The notes beneath the pieces are model-generated. The model had not been told where the DNA came from, did not search any database, and was given only the letters and a program-made list of their open reading frames with translations. Positions 35,786-44,283 of a DNA stretch of 44,936 nt are shown piece after piece. A program made the position numbers and the translations under genes. Location: the NCBI GenBank assembly GCA_028712665.1, contig JAQTRC010000018.1, positions 1 through 44,936 of the forward strand, written 5' to 3'. The stretch's first letter is position 1. Each line of letters opens with the position of its first letter. Source of the DNA: Desulfuromonadaceae bacterium (GTDB lineage Bacteria; Desulfobacterota; Desulfuromonadia; Geobacterales; Pseudopelobacteraceae).

Positions 35786-36331
35786 TTATTCCTGCAAAGT
35801 AAACTCCCAAGCGCACCAGAACTCTTCAGGATGGGGGTCCGGTGGACAGGCAATACAACGGGTGCTGATACGAGGATCTATGGTCTTGGCAAATTCGCCG
35901 TATTCGACGATCCCAACAGATTTGCAGGGATGGTCAGGCAACCCTTTGCGCTTGCGGGCTGATTGTACACGGCAGTCAAGCATTCTGAACACCGCCCGAG
36001 TATGCGTTATTTCTATGCTCTCCTGAAGATTCAGACGGGCATAAAAGCGATGTTTCAGACATTCCACCAGGGATGAAATTCCTCCTCCCGATTTCATTCC
36101 CAGACGATCCATGATCCGCTTTGCCTCAATTACAGTAAAGTAACGCCAAGCCTCCGTATCCGCATCCACCGCCACATCCATGCCATAGCGTTTTTCAATT
36201 GCCTGAAACCAGAGCCCGTCGTGAGCCAGCCAGTTTTTAGCGTCATCTACGATAATTTTGATTAGTTCTTCTTTGCTAAGATCGTTCAGAATGCTTATTC
36301 CTTCGTCACCGGCACGCTCTGCACTTGACAT
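35786..36331 (-). CDS. Cys-rich DUF6125-like protein
   Basis: The 181-residue soluble protein starts with a helical part (LSKEELIKIIVDDAKNWLAHDGLWF) and ends with a conserved cysteine region: DCRVQSARKRKG, HPCKSVG, IDPRISTRCIACPPDPHP and FWCAWEF. I believe this corresponds to DUF6125, sometimes annotated with L-2-amino-thiazoline-carboxylate hydrolase-like names; the family call is from memory. The cysteines suggest metal or cluster binding. It is transcribed with the DUF1847 gene. Confidence 0.7.
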   Translation of the reverse strand: MSSAERAGDEGISILNDLSKEELIKIIVDDAKNWLAHDGLWFQAIEKRYGMDVAVDADTEAWRYFTVIEAKRIMDRLGMKSGGGISSLVECLKHRFYARLNLQESIEITHTRAVFRMLDCRVQSARKRKGLPDHPCKSVGIVEYGEFAKTIDPRISTRCIACPPDPHPEEFWCAWEFTLQE

Positions 36332-36535
36332 AACGGTTTTCTCCTCTGTTTGAAAAAGATATGCAGGCGGCCTATACCGTTCCCGCTTAATGTTGTACTC
36401 AGTTAGTGCTTTATTGTTTTGGCTTTATGCTTGCTATTATACAGGGGCCTGACGAACCTCATAGATGTAGCCATAATATGCCTCTTCGATTATCCAAACG
36501 ACCGACGTCCTGTAGCGGTTGTTCGCTTCAGCCTT

Positions 36536-36838
36536 CTATTGCAAAACTGGCGCGTTGCCGGATATCGCAAGCGCCTTCCGCCCGACAAGCGCCTGGGCAA
36601 CCTTGCAGCGGGCGCTGGCTAGAAGTCTTTGAACCGTGCCACGTGATACCCCAATGCAGATACCCGCCTCTATCTGGCTCTTCCCTTCTCCGTCACACAG
36701 ATGCAGAACCTCCAGTTCGTCCTGGGCAAGATGGATGATGTCCATATCTTTTAGAGGTGTTCCAGCCGGTTTGAAAACTGCGGAATATCCTGCTCGGTGC
36801 GGACAGCTGTAAATTCTCGGTTTACGAGGCCTCGACAT
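36536..36838 (-). CDS. DUF134 (UPF0251) DNA-binding protein
   Basis: The 100-residue protein starts MSRPRKPRIYSCPHRAGY, contains LAQDELEVLHLCDGEGKSQIEAG and the helix-turn-helix IGVSRGTVQRLLASAR, matching DUF134. Such proteins are often paired with NifX-type domain proteins, as here, where the upstream gene ends 2 bases before its ATG at 36838. It is probably a transcriptional regulator responding to a metal or cofactor; two cysteines near the N-terminus and centre may bind a ligand. Confidence 0.88.
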   Translation of the reverse strand: MSRPRKPRIYSCPHRAGYSAVFKPAGTPLKDMDIIHLAQDELEVLHLCDGEGKSQIEAGICIGVSRGTVQRLLASARCKVAQALVGRKALAISGNAPVLQ

Positions 36839-36840
36839 GG

Positions 36841-37221
36841 TTAGTGAGAACATCCATGCTTATGGCCGTGACCACCACAGGTATGGCCCGGCAGGAACTC
36901 CGGCAGTGTATCGGCACGCAGCAGTTCGAGATTTAGACCAATGTTTCCCTCCTGTGCCTGAAATACACGCATGCCAGCACGATTGAGTTTTTGCAGCGCC
37001 CCGCCACCAATACCGCCAACTACAATCGCATCAACCTGATGTCCGCCAAGTCCCGCAACCGGATTGCATGCCCCATGCTCATGGATCTGGTCGCTGTTGT
37101 TGATCGACGTTACCTCGCTTGTGAGCATATCCACCATTACAAACCCCGGCGCAGAGCCGAAATGTCCAAACACCGCACTCTCCAACCCTCGATTTTCCAT
37201 AACCGGAAAACAAACTTTCAT
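36841..37221 (-). CDS. NifX/NifB C-terminal-like cofactor-binding protein
   Basis: The 126-residue protein has the dinitrogenase iron-molybdenum cofactor domain: FPVMENRGLESAVFGHFGSAP, AIVVGGIGGGALQKLNRAG and VFQAQEG. The end is His/Cys-rich (HTCGGHGHKHGCSH), suitable for metal binding. No nif genes are nearby; members outside nif clusters are thought to handle iron-sulphur or molybdenum-type clusters. It is transcribed with the DUF134 regulator. Confidence 0.9.
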   Translation of the reverse strand: MKVCFPVMENRGLESAVFGHFGSAPGFVMVDMLTSEVTSINNSDQIHEHGACNPVAGLGGHQVDAIVVGGIGGGALQKLNRAGMRVFQAQEGNIGLNLELLRADTLPEFLPGHTCGGHGHKHGCSH

Positions 37222-37371
37222 CTTGACCCTCCACTGTTATTTTGTGACTATGTTCAAAAATACATCCTTTTATATGAATGTCAATATGTTTATATAATGT
37301 AAATACATCGGCAGCATTTTGTAAACCGGATAAAGAAAAATTATAGAAAGAGAATCATCCGAATTCATCGA

Positions 37372-37662
37372 CTATCTCTTTCCCCACAATGCTGCATCCA
37401 TGAACTGGCGTCTCAGGTGCTCTTCAGGATTTTGAATGTAAAACTCCTCCTCGCCAAAAGAGAAGCTGTATTCCGCAACATAATCGAGCAGTATCCGATA
37501 GGCGGCATTTACTTTCCTGATGGCCTCTTGATCGTTTATGTTACCGGTATCCGGATGGTGGCGCTTAACCAACACTCTATGGCGGGTTTTGATCTCTTTG
37601 AGGGTGGCCCGCTCTCTGAGGCTCAAAACCTGAAGCGCCTCCTGCAAGTCGGCATAGGTCAT
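37372..37662 (-). CDS. J-domain protein, copy 2
   Basis: The 96-residue protein is one J domain with KEIKTRHRVLVKR, HPD (residues 36-38) and AIRKVNAAYRILLDY, and the same acidic/aromatic tail as copy 1 at 7712-8002. Its ATG overlaps the stop of the rhodanese gene (ATGA), and here that gene is intact, so this is the complete version of the module. It is the last gene of the ArsR-led operon. The HPD predicts DnaK stimulation; the partner of this small co-chaperone may be one of the redox proteins of the operon. Confidence 0.88.
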   Translation of the reverse strand: MTYADLQEALQVLSLRERATLKEIKTRHRVLVKRHHPDTGNINDQEAIRKVNAAYRILLDYVAEYSFSFGEEEFYIQNPEEHLRRQFMDAALWGKR

Positions 37663-38120
37663 GGCTTCACCATCCCGGTATCCTCCAGAAAATCCTTGGC
37701 GTTCTCTCCCCGCAGATTCTCCGCAAGCCCGATCAGGCCATCGGTAAGATACCTGGCGTTGTAACCTTTGCTGCGCAAATACGCCATCGCAATCGATGAA
37801 CGATCCTTATGAGGGCAGGCGGTGACTATGATTTTATCCTTGGGCAACTCGGCAAGGCGCTTGGGGAGTTCGTTAATGGGGATCTGAAGTCCGAATCCCA
37901 TCCGCCAGGCTTTAGTCTCTTCCGGAAAGCGAATATCCACCAGCACGGCTTTCTTTTCTGCCAGCAGCATAATCAACTTCTTGCTGTCTATCTTCATGTC
38001 TGCACGAGTTTCATAGTCGAAACGGGTGAGGAATGTGTCAAAGGCAGGCTCCTGGGAGATAGCAGGAGAAGCGATAAAATGCAGAATAGCGAGCATGATC
38101 AGAGATAGAATTATTTTCAT
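37659..38120 (-). CDS. Exported rhodanese-like protein
   Basis: The 153-residue protein has a signal peptide (MKIILSLIMLAILHF, ending PAIS), and a rhodanese domain with AVLVDIRFPEETKAW and active-site loop VTACPHKDRSSIAM with Cys102, followed by YLRSKGYNARYLTDGLIGLAENL. The ATG at 38120 is preferred over one two codons earlier because of the spacing to AAGGA. It is periplasmic, in contrast to the J-domain protein translated from the overlapping gene. A broken copy of this gene is at 7999-8313. Confidence 0.85.
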   Translation of the reverse strand: MKIILSLIMLAILHFIASPAISQEPAFDTFLTRFDYETRADMKIDSKKLIMLLAEKKAVLVDIRFPEETKAWRMGFGLQIPINELPKRLAELPKDKIIVTACPHKDRSSIAMAYLRSKGYNARYLTDGLIGLAENLRGENAKDFLEDTGMVKP

Positions 38121-38171
38121 AACCATTTTCCTTTTTAGATTCTGATAATCATCGACGATATTCTTTTCTGC

Positions 38172-38858
38172 CTACAATCCCTGCAATACAAACCAGCCAC
38201 CAACCAAAGCTACAACAAGCCCGCTGAACCGCTTGGCCCAGAGCGAGAAGTTGACCACGCCGCGAGCCTTGATAAAACCCTCCACAAAACCGGTGAAGGT
38301 TCCGGCAAAGAGCATCAGCAGGCAGTGGCCAATGGCGTAGCAGAACAACAGCGCGATGCCGTACAATACATGCCCTTTAACCGCAACAAGTGTCAACAGA
38401 ACTACCAGTACAGGTGTGGCACAGGGTGAGGATACGACGCCGAAGAAAAGACCGAGCAGGAAGGCTCCGAGAATGCCGCCGCGTTTTGGTTTGAAATCGC
38501 GCCTGATCGGCAGGCGGATCTCGTACAGTCCCATCAATTGGCCACCCATGACGAGTGCGATGGTCCCGGCGATCAGATACCACGGTCCCCCCAGGGTGCC
38601 GAACATGGTTCCCAGAAGCCCGGCTGCCGCGCCGAAGGCGGTGAAGGTCAGCGACAACCCGAGCACAAAAACCAGTGAATAACGGAACGCCTTGGCCCGG
38701 TCGCCATCGCTGTAGCCCCCAACGAAGCCGACCACCAGAGGGATGGTGGCAAGTACACAGGGAGAGGCCGATGAGAGCACCCCGGCCAGAAAGACCGCTC
38801 CGAAAGCAAACTGTGGATAGAGCGTGATGATCTGTTCTATGTTATCCAGAAAGCTCAT
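38172..38858 (-). CDS. CcdA/DsbD-type membrane thiol transporter
   Basis: The 228-residue protein has about six helices and the family cysteine motifs: LSSASPCVLATIPLVVGF near residue 30 and FFGVVSSPCATPVLVVLL near residue 140. The two cysteines in the membrane carry electrons from cytoplasmic thioredoxin to periplasmic thiol proteins. The thioredoxin-like gene upstream overlaps it by 4 bases and encodes a likely periplasmic acceptor. Confidence 0.92.
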   Translation of the reverse strand: MSFLDNIEQIITLYPQFAFGAVFLAGVLSSASPCVLATIPLVVGFVGGYSDGDRAKAFRYSLVFVLGLSLTFTAFGAAAGLLGTMFGTLGGPWYLIAGTIALVMGGQLMGLYEIRLPIRRDFKPKRGGILGAFLLGLFFGVVSSPCATPVLVVLLTLVAVKGHVLYGIALLFCYAIGHCLLMLFAGTFTGFVEGFIKARGVVNFSLWAKRFSGLVVALVGGWFVLQGL

Positions 38859-39235
38859 TTGAGCCCGGCAGCTTTCAACTCTTTCAGGATATCAGTTTTG
38901 TCTATGAAGCCGATATGGCGTTTGACCTCTTTGCCTTTGGCATCAAAGAATATCTGGGTCGGAATCATCTGTATCCTGTATTGCCCGCCGAGTTTGTTCT
39001 CCTTCCAGACATCGGTAAAGAGGATATTCGCCCTGCCTTTAAGTTCGCGATTCAGCTCCTCCAGAATCGGAGCCATCTTTTTGCAGGGGATGCAGGTGCG
39101 GGCGCCGAAATCGGCAACCGTAGGTTTTCCGGATGTCAGCGCGGCGCGGATGGCAGCATCGTTAGCTGAAGGGAGTTCGGCCCAGGCGGTAGTCGTAACC
39201 GTCAGGAGAATGAAAAGAGCAAAAAAGCGCATCAA
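38855..39235 (-). CDS. Exported thioredoxin-like protein (CIPC)
   Basis: The 126-residue protein has a signal peptide (residues 1-19, ending AWAE) and a thioredoxin fold with ADFGARTCIPCKKMAPILEEL, the active site being Cys48-Ile-Pro-Cys51. The cis-proline segment MIPTQIFFDAKGKE follows. It should act in the periplasm as the partner of CcdA, whose gene overlaps by 4 bases. The upstream gene also overlaps by 4 bases. Confidence 0.9.
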   Translation of the reverse strand: MMRFFALFILLTVTTTAWAELPSANDAAIRAALTSGKPTVADFGARTCIPCKKMAPILEELNRELKGRANILFTDVWKENKLGGQYRIQMIPTQIFFDAKGKEVKRHIGFIDKTDILKELKAAGLK

Positions 39236-39459
39236 AGAACCCCCATGATTTCCGCTACAGAGGCCACCTTGCCGGTAAACCTGACCTGACCGTCAACCAC
39301 CAGCGCAGGTGTGCTCATGACGCCGTAGGCCATTATTTTCGGAATCTCTTCAACCTTGACGACTTCTGCACTCTTGCCACTTTCTTGTACCGCCATCTTC
39401 GCGTTTTCATAGAGACTCTTGCATTTGGAGCAGCCGGTTCCAAGTACTTCGATCTTCAT
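39232..39459 (-). CDS. Small redox-active disulphide protein (thioredoxin-like)
   Basis: The 75-residue cytoplasmic protein begins MKIEVLGTGCSKCKSLYENA, with a Cys10-Ser-Lys-Cys13 active site and the cis-proline MSTPALVVDGQVRFTGKV. It belongs to the redox-active disulphide protein 2/Thioredoxin_3 group, which is regularly encoded next to ArsP-like permeases. The ATG at 39459 has GAGGAT upstream. It may feed reductant or carry metal to the permease. Confidence 0.9.
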   Translation of the reverse strand: MKIEVLGTGCSKCKSLYENAKMAVQESGKSAEVVKVEEIPKIMAYGVMSTPALVVDGQVRFTGKVASVAEIMGVL

Positions 39460-39479
39460 TTGATATCCTCCGTTTATTA

Positions 39480-40412
39480 TTATGAGTGTGAATGTCCGCA
39501 ACTGCCGGAATGTCGTTCTGTATGGCTCAACTCCTTGATCAGCGGGCCGCCGTTGCAACTGGTACAATCAAACTGGATTGTGGTATGCGTGATATGGAAC
39601 TCGTGCGCCAGCTCATGTTCGATCCGATGTAGCAGTTCCTCCCGCTTACCATCATACTCAGGTTCTATTTCAACATGTGCCGACAGGGCAAAAATATGTG
39701 AACAGACCGCCCATATGTTGAGATGGTGGACATCCGAAACACCATCGATGCCGCGAATGCAAACCGCAACCCGATCAACAGACATGCCGCGCGGCACCCC
39801 TTCCATCAGGATATGGACCGCCTCTCGCAGCAGCCGGCCGGCTCCTGCCAGAATCAGCAATCCAATCGCGATTGAGATGATCGGATCAGCCTGATACCAG
39901 CCGGTGTAACGCATCAGGAGTGCACCGGCAATCACCCCCACCGAGGCGGCGGCATCCCCAAGTACATGTAGAAACGCACTTTTAACATTCAAATCATCAT
40001 GGGAATGCCCGTGCAGAGCCTTGGCGGACGACAGATTGGCAATCAGTCCCAATACCGCAATGACCAGCATCGGAGTTGTCTGCACCATTTCCGGCGCAAC
40101 CAGCCGCTTGCTCCCTTCATAGAGAATGGCAATCGCCATCAGAAAGACCGTCAGGCCATTGATCAACGATGCCAGCACTTCAGCCCTGTGCCAGCCATAG
40201 GAATGCCGGTCGCTTGGCGGCTGGGCCGCCAGCTTGATCGCTGCCAGAGAAAGCGTCAATGCAAAGAGATCCAGAAAAACATGCCCCGCGTCTGAGAGCA
40301 GCGCCAGAGAATTGGACCAAATGCCGCCAATCACCTCCGCTATCAGAGTAATTGCGGTCAGGGTTATGGCAAATATGAGGCGCCTGGATATGGCGTTGTC
40401 AATGTGAGACAT
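39480..40412 (-). CDS. CDF cation efflux protein (CzcD/ZitB type)
   Basis: The 310-residue protein has six helices with ALLSDAGHVFLDLFALTLSL (HxxxD in helix 2) and HVLGDAAASVGVI (HxxxD in helix 5), the zinc-type tetrahedral site, and a cytoplasmic domain of about 95 residues. There is a histidine-containing loop (LHGHSHDD) between helices 4 and 5 and a terminal CGHSHS. Family members export zinc, cobalt or cadmium in exchange for protons. It is the third gene of the ArsR operon. Confidence 0.93.
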   Translation of the reverse strand: MSHIDNAISRRLIFAITLTAITLIAEVIGGIWSNSLALLSDAGHVFLDLFALTLSLAAIKLAAQPPSDRHSYGWHRAEVLASLINGLTVFLMAIAILYEGSKRLVAPEMVQTTPMLVIAVLGLIANLSSAKALHGHSHDDLNVKSAFLHVLGDAAASVGVIAGALLMRYTGWYQADPIISIAIGLLILAGAGRLLREAVHILMEGVPRGMSVDRVAVCIRGIDGVSDVHHLNIWAVCSHIFALSAHVEIEPEYDGKREELLHRIEHELAHEFHITHTTIQFDCTSCNGGPLIKELSHTERHSGSCGHSHS

Positions 40413-40422
40413 GGGGCCCTTT

Positions 40423-41403
40423 TTAGAGAATCGCGTTAAACAGATACCCTACGCAGACTATCGCCATAGCAACTATCCCGAAGAATACCGCCAAAAGGCG
40501 ATTCTTCAAGACGTTCTTCAGAATAATCGCTTCCGGCAGCGACAGTGCCGTGACCGCCATCATGAAGGCCAGCACGGTGCCTATCGCCATCCCTTTCTCC
40601 ATCAATGCGTGGACAATCGGGATTACACCTGCAGCGTTACTGTAGAGCGGAACCCCCAGCGCCACCGCTACCGGCACGGCAAAGGGATTGTCACGCCCTG
40701 CCCATTTTGCCAGAAAGTCCTGCGGTACAAAGCCGTGGATGAAGGCTCCCAGGCCAACCCCGACCACCACATAGGGCCAGATTTTCTTAAGCAGCTCCAG
40801 GGTGTACTCACGGGCATAGTCAAGCTTCTCCCGGAAGCTCATTACGATGATCTCCGCATTGCCGACCTGCATCTTCCAAACGTAATCCTGAACGTACTTC
40901 TCCATCTTGAGTTTTCCGATGACAATACCTGCGGCAATCGCCACTATTAAGCCGGTTCCGATATAGATCAGGGCGATCTTCCAGCCGAACAGCCCCCAGA
41001 GCATGATCAGCGCCACTTCGTTTACCATCGGTGACGAAATAAGAAAGGAAAAGGTCACGCCCAGCGGCACGCCCGACTCCACAAACCCGATGAAGAGCGG
41101 CACTGCAGAGCATGAGCAGAAAGGGGTGACGATGCCAAGCAGGGCGGCCAGGACGTTGCCGATGTATTCCCGCTTGTGCGAGAGGATGCGCTTGGTCTTT
41201 TCCGGCGGGAAGGATGTTCGGATGATTGCCACTACGTAGATGATCGTGGTCAATAACAGGAAAATCTTGGTGGTGTCGTACAGGAAGAAGTCGAGAGATT
41301 CGCCCAGGTTGGTTCCGGGTGTGAACCCCAGCAGATCAAACGTAATGTAATCGGCAGTTTCTTTTAGCATATCCATTCCATGATAATGTGATTGTTTGCT
41401 CAT
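40423..41403 (-). CDS. ArsP-like permease (DUF318/PF03773)
   Basis: The 326-residue protein has about eight to nine helices and the family motif GIVTPFCSCSAVPLFIGFVE with two cysteines near residue 98, FSFLISSPMVNEVAL and GVPLYSNAAGVIPIVHAL. PF03773 permeases include ArsP, which exports trivalent organoarsenicals using the cysteines, and others of unknown substrate. No strong ribosome site is visible; ATGs at 41403 and 41376 are both possible. The gene follows the ArsR gene by 18 bases. Confidence 0.9.
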   Translation of the reverse strand: MSKQSHYHGMDMLKETADYITFDLLGFTPGTNLGESLDFFLYDTTKIFLLLTTIIYVVAIIRTSFPPEKTKRILSHKREYIGNVLAALLGIVTPFCSCSAVPLFIGFVESGVPLGVTFSFLISSPMVNEVALIMLWGLFGWKIALIYIGTGLIVAIAAGIVIGKLKMEKYVQDYVWKMQVGNAEIIVMSFREKLDYAREYTLELLKKIWPYVVVGVGLGAFIHGFVPQDFLAKWAGRDNPFAVPVAVALGVPLYSNAAGVIPIVHALMEKGMAIGTVLAFMMAVTALSLPEAIILKNVLKNRLLAVFFGIVAMAIVCVGYLFNAIL

Positions 41404-41421
41404 GCATTCGAGCAAAAAAAA

Positions 41422-41733
41422 TTATGCCGCCAGTAGCAGCTTGTGGCGACCGTTAATCTCCTGAGTCATGATCAGGGTTGCCAGATCAACCAGTTCGAAA
41501 ATTTCGGGGTGTTTGACAGCGTAGAATATTTTGACCCCTTCTTTGCGGCGAAAGAGGATGCCACTTGATACCATCAGATTCAGATGACGCGAAGTATTGG
41601 ACTGTTCTTCGTCGATGGCCGGGAATATTTCGCAGACGCAACGCTCGCCATCACGTAGAAAGTCAATGATCTTGAGGCGGGTAGGTTGACCGAGGGCTTT
41701 CAGAATTTCTGCACGAAAATGAGTTTTGTTCAT
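41422..41733 (-). CDS. ArsR-family repressor of the efflux-redox operon
   Basis: The 103-residue protein has MNKTHFRAEILKALGQPTRL, metal motif ERCVCEIF (Cys32 and Cys34), recognition helix EEQSNTSRHLNLMVSSG and the wing RRKEGVKIFYAV. The CxC motif fits sensing of As(III), Sb(III), Cd(II) or Pb(II)-type ions. The ATG at 41733 is chosen because GGAG lies 7 bases upstream. A perfect palindrome lies directly upstream, covering the promoter; the gene is the first of eight tightly spaced genes, so it is expected to repress its own operon. Confidence 0.92.
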   Translation of the reverse strand: MNKTHFRAEILKALGQPTRLKIIDFLRDGERCVCEIFPAIDEEQSNTSRHLNLMVSSGILFRRKEGVKIFYAVKHPEIFELVDLATLIMTQEINGRHKLLLAA

Positions 41734-41742
41734 TTCAAGCTC

Positions 41743-41770
41743 CATTATATGATTGATTAATCATATAATG
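41743..41770. promoter_or_regulatory. ArsR operator palindrome 12-4-12
   Basis: CATTATATGATT (41743-41754) and AATCATATAATG (41759-41770) are perfect inverted repeats with a 4-base spacer GATT. The size and AT-rich sequence match known ArsR/SmtB operators. The right arm overlaps the predicted -10 element, so bound repressor would block RNA polymerase. Confidence 0.85.
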
Positions 41771-41791
41771 CATTTAAGCGTAGTCTGTCAA
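41762..41791 (-). promoter_or_regulatory. Sigma-70-type promoter of the ArsR operon
   Basis: A perfect -35 element TTGACA lies at 41786-41791 on the minus strand. At 17- or 18-base spacing the -10 is TTATAT (41763-41768) or TATATG (41762-41767), inside the operator. The start of transcription would be near 41755, with a short leader to the ATG at 41733. Confidence 0.7.
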
Positions 41792-41885
41792 GGTAAATTT
41801 CATAAGCTTGCCGAGCGGTTCCCGCGCTGCTGGTTCCGGTTCAGGCCTGAGGAATAATTATGGTTAAGGCCTTTCTGCGCACTAT

Positions 41886-42788
41886 TCACCCTGCCGTACA
41901 TGCTTTTTCAGGTTGTACAGAGACGGACATCACGCCCAGTACTTCCGTATCATCCAGAGCCGCACCGGCAAGAATCGCCTCGATCTCCTCGATGATCTCC
42001 TCTTGCCGGGCAAGGGTTTGTTTTCTCTTCAGCTCTGTGATTCGACGTTCCATGCGGCGCGAGGCGCCTTCGATGTGGCTCAGCCGGAAACGGCTTTCGG
42101 CCATGAGGGAACGATGAAAAACCTCGGTGATAGCCGCCAAAAGATGCTGTTCGGCGAGTTGGGCTAAAAATGCTTCCGGTGAAATATTCAGATGAGGCGG
42201 GTAGGTTGCGGTGATTTCTGTTCGCTCTGTTTGACGGGTTAATGGGGTCAACTGACGTACGACAACGCACCCTCTATCCGGATCGTGATGGAGTGCTGAG
42301 AATTGCAGGGAATGGGCGCCATCGGCGTGGATAAGCAGGGCACGCAGGGCATCCGTCGTATCGCGGATAACCTGCCCGATCTCCTCGGCCGAGTGCGGGC
42401 CATCCAGATAAACGTCTGCCCGGAGCCGTCCGGAGAGTTTGGCGCCGACCGCAATGCGGAGCGGTCTGCTTTGTCCCTCTTTCTCTACCGGTAGCGCGGC
42501 GAGTATCAGGTCGTTGAAATTTCCACAGAATCCGCGCTGCGAACCAACCAGCAGCAGCACCTCAACTGTTTCGTCCGGAGACGGTTCCGGTTCTGGATGA
42601 AATGCCAAAAAATCTGCGGCGGTCGCCTCCAGGGTCGCAACCATCTCGCGCTGGGGTGCAAGAACTCGGGAAAGCTTCCCACTCTCCATCAGGGCGAGGT
42701 TCTTCATGACCCCCAGGATTGCGCCGATATCACCCAAGGCCCGCAACCGCCGTTCAAGCTCACGCCGCCCGGCCATCTGCCCCGCCAT
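41886..42788 (-). CDS. atpG: ATPase gamma subunit of the alternative (N-type) F-ATPase
   Basis: The 300-residue protein begins with a helix like other gamma subunits, [28 protein letters not shown], and ends with a conserved helix [16 protein letters not shown]-type segment ([18 protein letters not shown]). The centre has [15 protein letters not shown], the gamma SDRGLCG-type motif. The divergent sequence and gene order b-alpha-gamma at the 3' end are those of N-ATPase operons (atpDCQRBEFAG), where atpG is last, as here. Gamma is the rotating shaft. The ATG at 42776 is an alternative start. Alpha and gamma genes overlap by 29 bases. Confidence 0.88.
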   Translation of the reverse strand: MAGQMAGRRELERRLRALGDIGAILGVMKNLALMESGKLSRVLAPQREMVATLEATAADFLAFHPEPEPSPDETVEVLLLVGSQRGFCGNFNDLILAALPVEKEGQSRPLRIAVGAKLSGRLRADVYLDGPHSAEEIGQVIRDTTDALRALLIHADGAHSLQFSALHHDPDRGCVVVRQLTPLTRQTERTEITATYPPHLNISPEAFLAQLAEQHLLAAITEVFHRSLMAESRFRLSHIEGASRRMERRITELKRKQTLARQEEIIEEIEAILAGAALDDTEVLGVMSVSVQPEKACTAG

Positions 42789-44283
42789 TTTCCGCCAACG
42801 CTACGGCAAGCAGTTCGCGCCACGCCTCTCTGTCACTCTCCAGGGTGCAACGACCTCTCTCTACAGCTGCGGCGATCCGCCTCGTAATGTCCGGAATCGC
42901 TTCCGGCAGCTTCCCGTCCAGCATCCCCTCGTTAAAGGCTGTGAGCCAGGCCAGTTGATACTCGACAGGAAGCGGCGCGCGCCGCTCCTGCCTGAGCAGT
43001 TCCCGCAGCACCCTGCCACGCCTGATCCGGGCCTCGACCGAGGCTTCCAGTCGTGCGCCGAAACGGGTGAAGATTTCCAGCTCCAGAAACTGGAGGTAGT
43101 CGAGTTTCATCCGCCCCACCTCCTCCTTGATCCGTTGTTGCTGGGCCTTGCCTCCTATGCGAGAGACCGAACGGGTAATGTCGATGGCCGGAAGGAAACC
43201 GGCGGCGAAGAGTTCCTGATCGAGGTAGATCTGGCCGTCGGTGATGGAGATCAGGTTGGTGGGGATGTAGGCGGCCAGCTCCCCCTGCTGTATCTCGATG
43301 ATCGGCAGCGCGGTCATGCTGCCCCCTCCGTGGCTTGCGGCAAGAGCGGTGGAGCGTTCCAGCAGGCGGGCATGGAGATAGAAAATGTCGCCGGGATACG
43401 CCTCCCGCCCCGGCGGCCGCCTGAGCAGCAAGGATATTTCCCGGTAGGTCTGTGCGTGGAGGGAGAGGTCGTCATAGACAATGAGAGTGTCCCGTCCCTG
43501 CTGCATCCACTCCTCGGCGATGGCGCATCCGGCAAAGGGGGCCAGGTATTTGAGGCCGGGCAACTCGAATGCCTCGGCCACCACGACGGTCGTATGGGCA
43601 AGCGCACCGGCCTCTCGCAGGGTCTCTACAATGGTGACCGCCTTGGAACGTTTCTGACCGATCAGGACGTAGATACAGAGTACGCCGGTCTCCGCCTGGC
43701 TTATAATCGCATCAATGGCCAGAGAGCTTTTCCCGGTGGATGCCCCGCCGATGATCAACTGACGCTGCCCCTTGCCGATCGGGATCATGGTGTCAACGAT
43801 GCTCGTACCGCTGTAGAGTGGGGTATTGACAAAGGTGCGGGCCAGAATCGGCGGGGAGGGGCCGAAGATCGGACAGCGGATGCAGTTGCCCGGCGGCGGG
43901 AGTCCGTCAAGCGGCTGGCCGAGCGGGTCAACGACCCTGCCCAGCATGGTTTCTCCCACCGGGACGACGGGTCTGGAGCCGGAGAGCAGCGCCCCGGTTC
44001 CGGCGGTGAGACGGCCAGTCTGTTGGAGAAGAATTGCGCCGACCAGCTCTTTTCCCAAATGAAACACCAGCGCCCGGCTGCCATCCTCCAGAATGATGAT
44101 GTCATCAAGGGCGGCTGAGGGGAGGCAGCGAATCCATGCCACACCATCCCCCACGGCGACAACGCATCCCCGCTCCATGACGCGGCTCGTCGGCCGATAC
44201 GCTGAGAGCCTGCTCTCCAGATCTGTCAGTGGGGAGAGTTGAGGGGATAGTGGCGGTGATCTGGGGAAGGTTTCAGTCTCCAT
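42760..44283 (-). CDS. atpA: ATPase alpha subunit of the alternative (N-type) F-ATPase
   Basis: The 507-residue protein has the F1 alpha domains: an N-terminal barrel, a nucleotide domain with P-loop [24 protein letters not shown] and the arginine finger motif [10 protein letters not shown], and a C-terminal helical domain. Relative to standard alpha (GDRQTGKT) the P-loop is divergent, as in the N-type group. The ATG at 44283 is preferred to a GTG at 44292. It overlaps the b subunit gene by about 11 bases and the gamma gene by 29. N-type ATPases are thought to pump Na+ or H+ outward by hydrolysing ATP and occur in addition to the normal enzyme. Confidence 0.9.
   Translation of the reverse strand: METETFPRSPPLSPQLSPLTDLESRLSAYRPTSRVMERGCVVAVGDGVAWIRCLPSAALDDIIILEDGSRALVFHLGKELVGAILLQQTGRLTAGTGALLSGSRPVVPVGETMLGRVVDPLGQPLDGLPPPGNCIRCPIFGPSPPILARTFVNTPLYSGTSIVDTMIPIGKGQRQLIIGGASTGKSSLAIDAIISQAETGVLCIYVLIGQKRSKAVTIVETLREAGALAHTTVVVAEAFELPGLKYLAPFAGCAIAEEWMQQGRDTLIVYDDLSLHAQTYREISLLLRRPPGREAYPGDIFYLHARLLERSTALAASHGGGSMTALPIIEIQQGELAAYIPTNLISITDGQIYLDQELFAAGFLPAIDITRSVSRIGGKAQQQRIKEEVGRMKLDYLQFLELEIFTRFGARLEASVEARIRRGRVLRELLRQERRAPLPVEYQLAWLTAFNEGMLDGKLPEAIPDITRRIAAAVERGRCTLESDREAWRELLAVALAENGGADGRAA

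Noticed and set aside
34051-39459. Selenocysteine (in-frame TGA) in the OsmC, thioredoxin or rhodanese genes
   Set aside because: All active-site cysteines are ordinary TGC/TGT codons and the frames are complete; no interrupted frame was seen.
42706-44118. A 470-codon plus-strand open frame opposite the ATPase alpha gene
   Set aside because: It is antisense to a clear alpha subunit, has low-complexity Gln/Gly/Arg composition and no domain; long antisense frames are expected in codon-biased genes.
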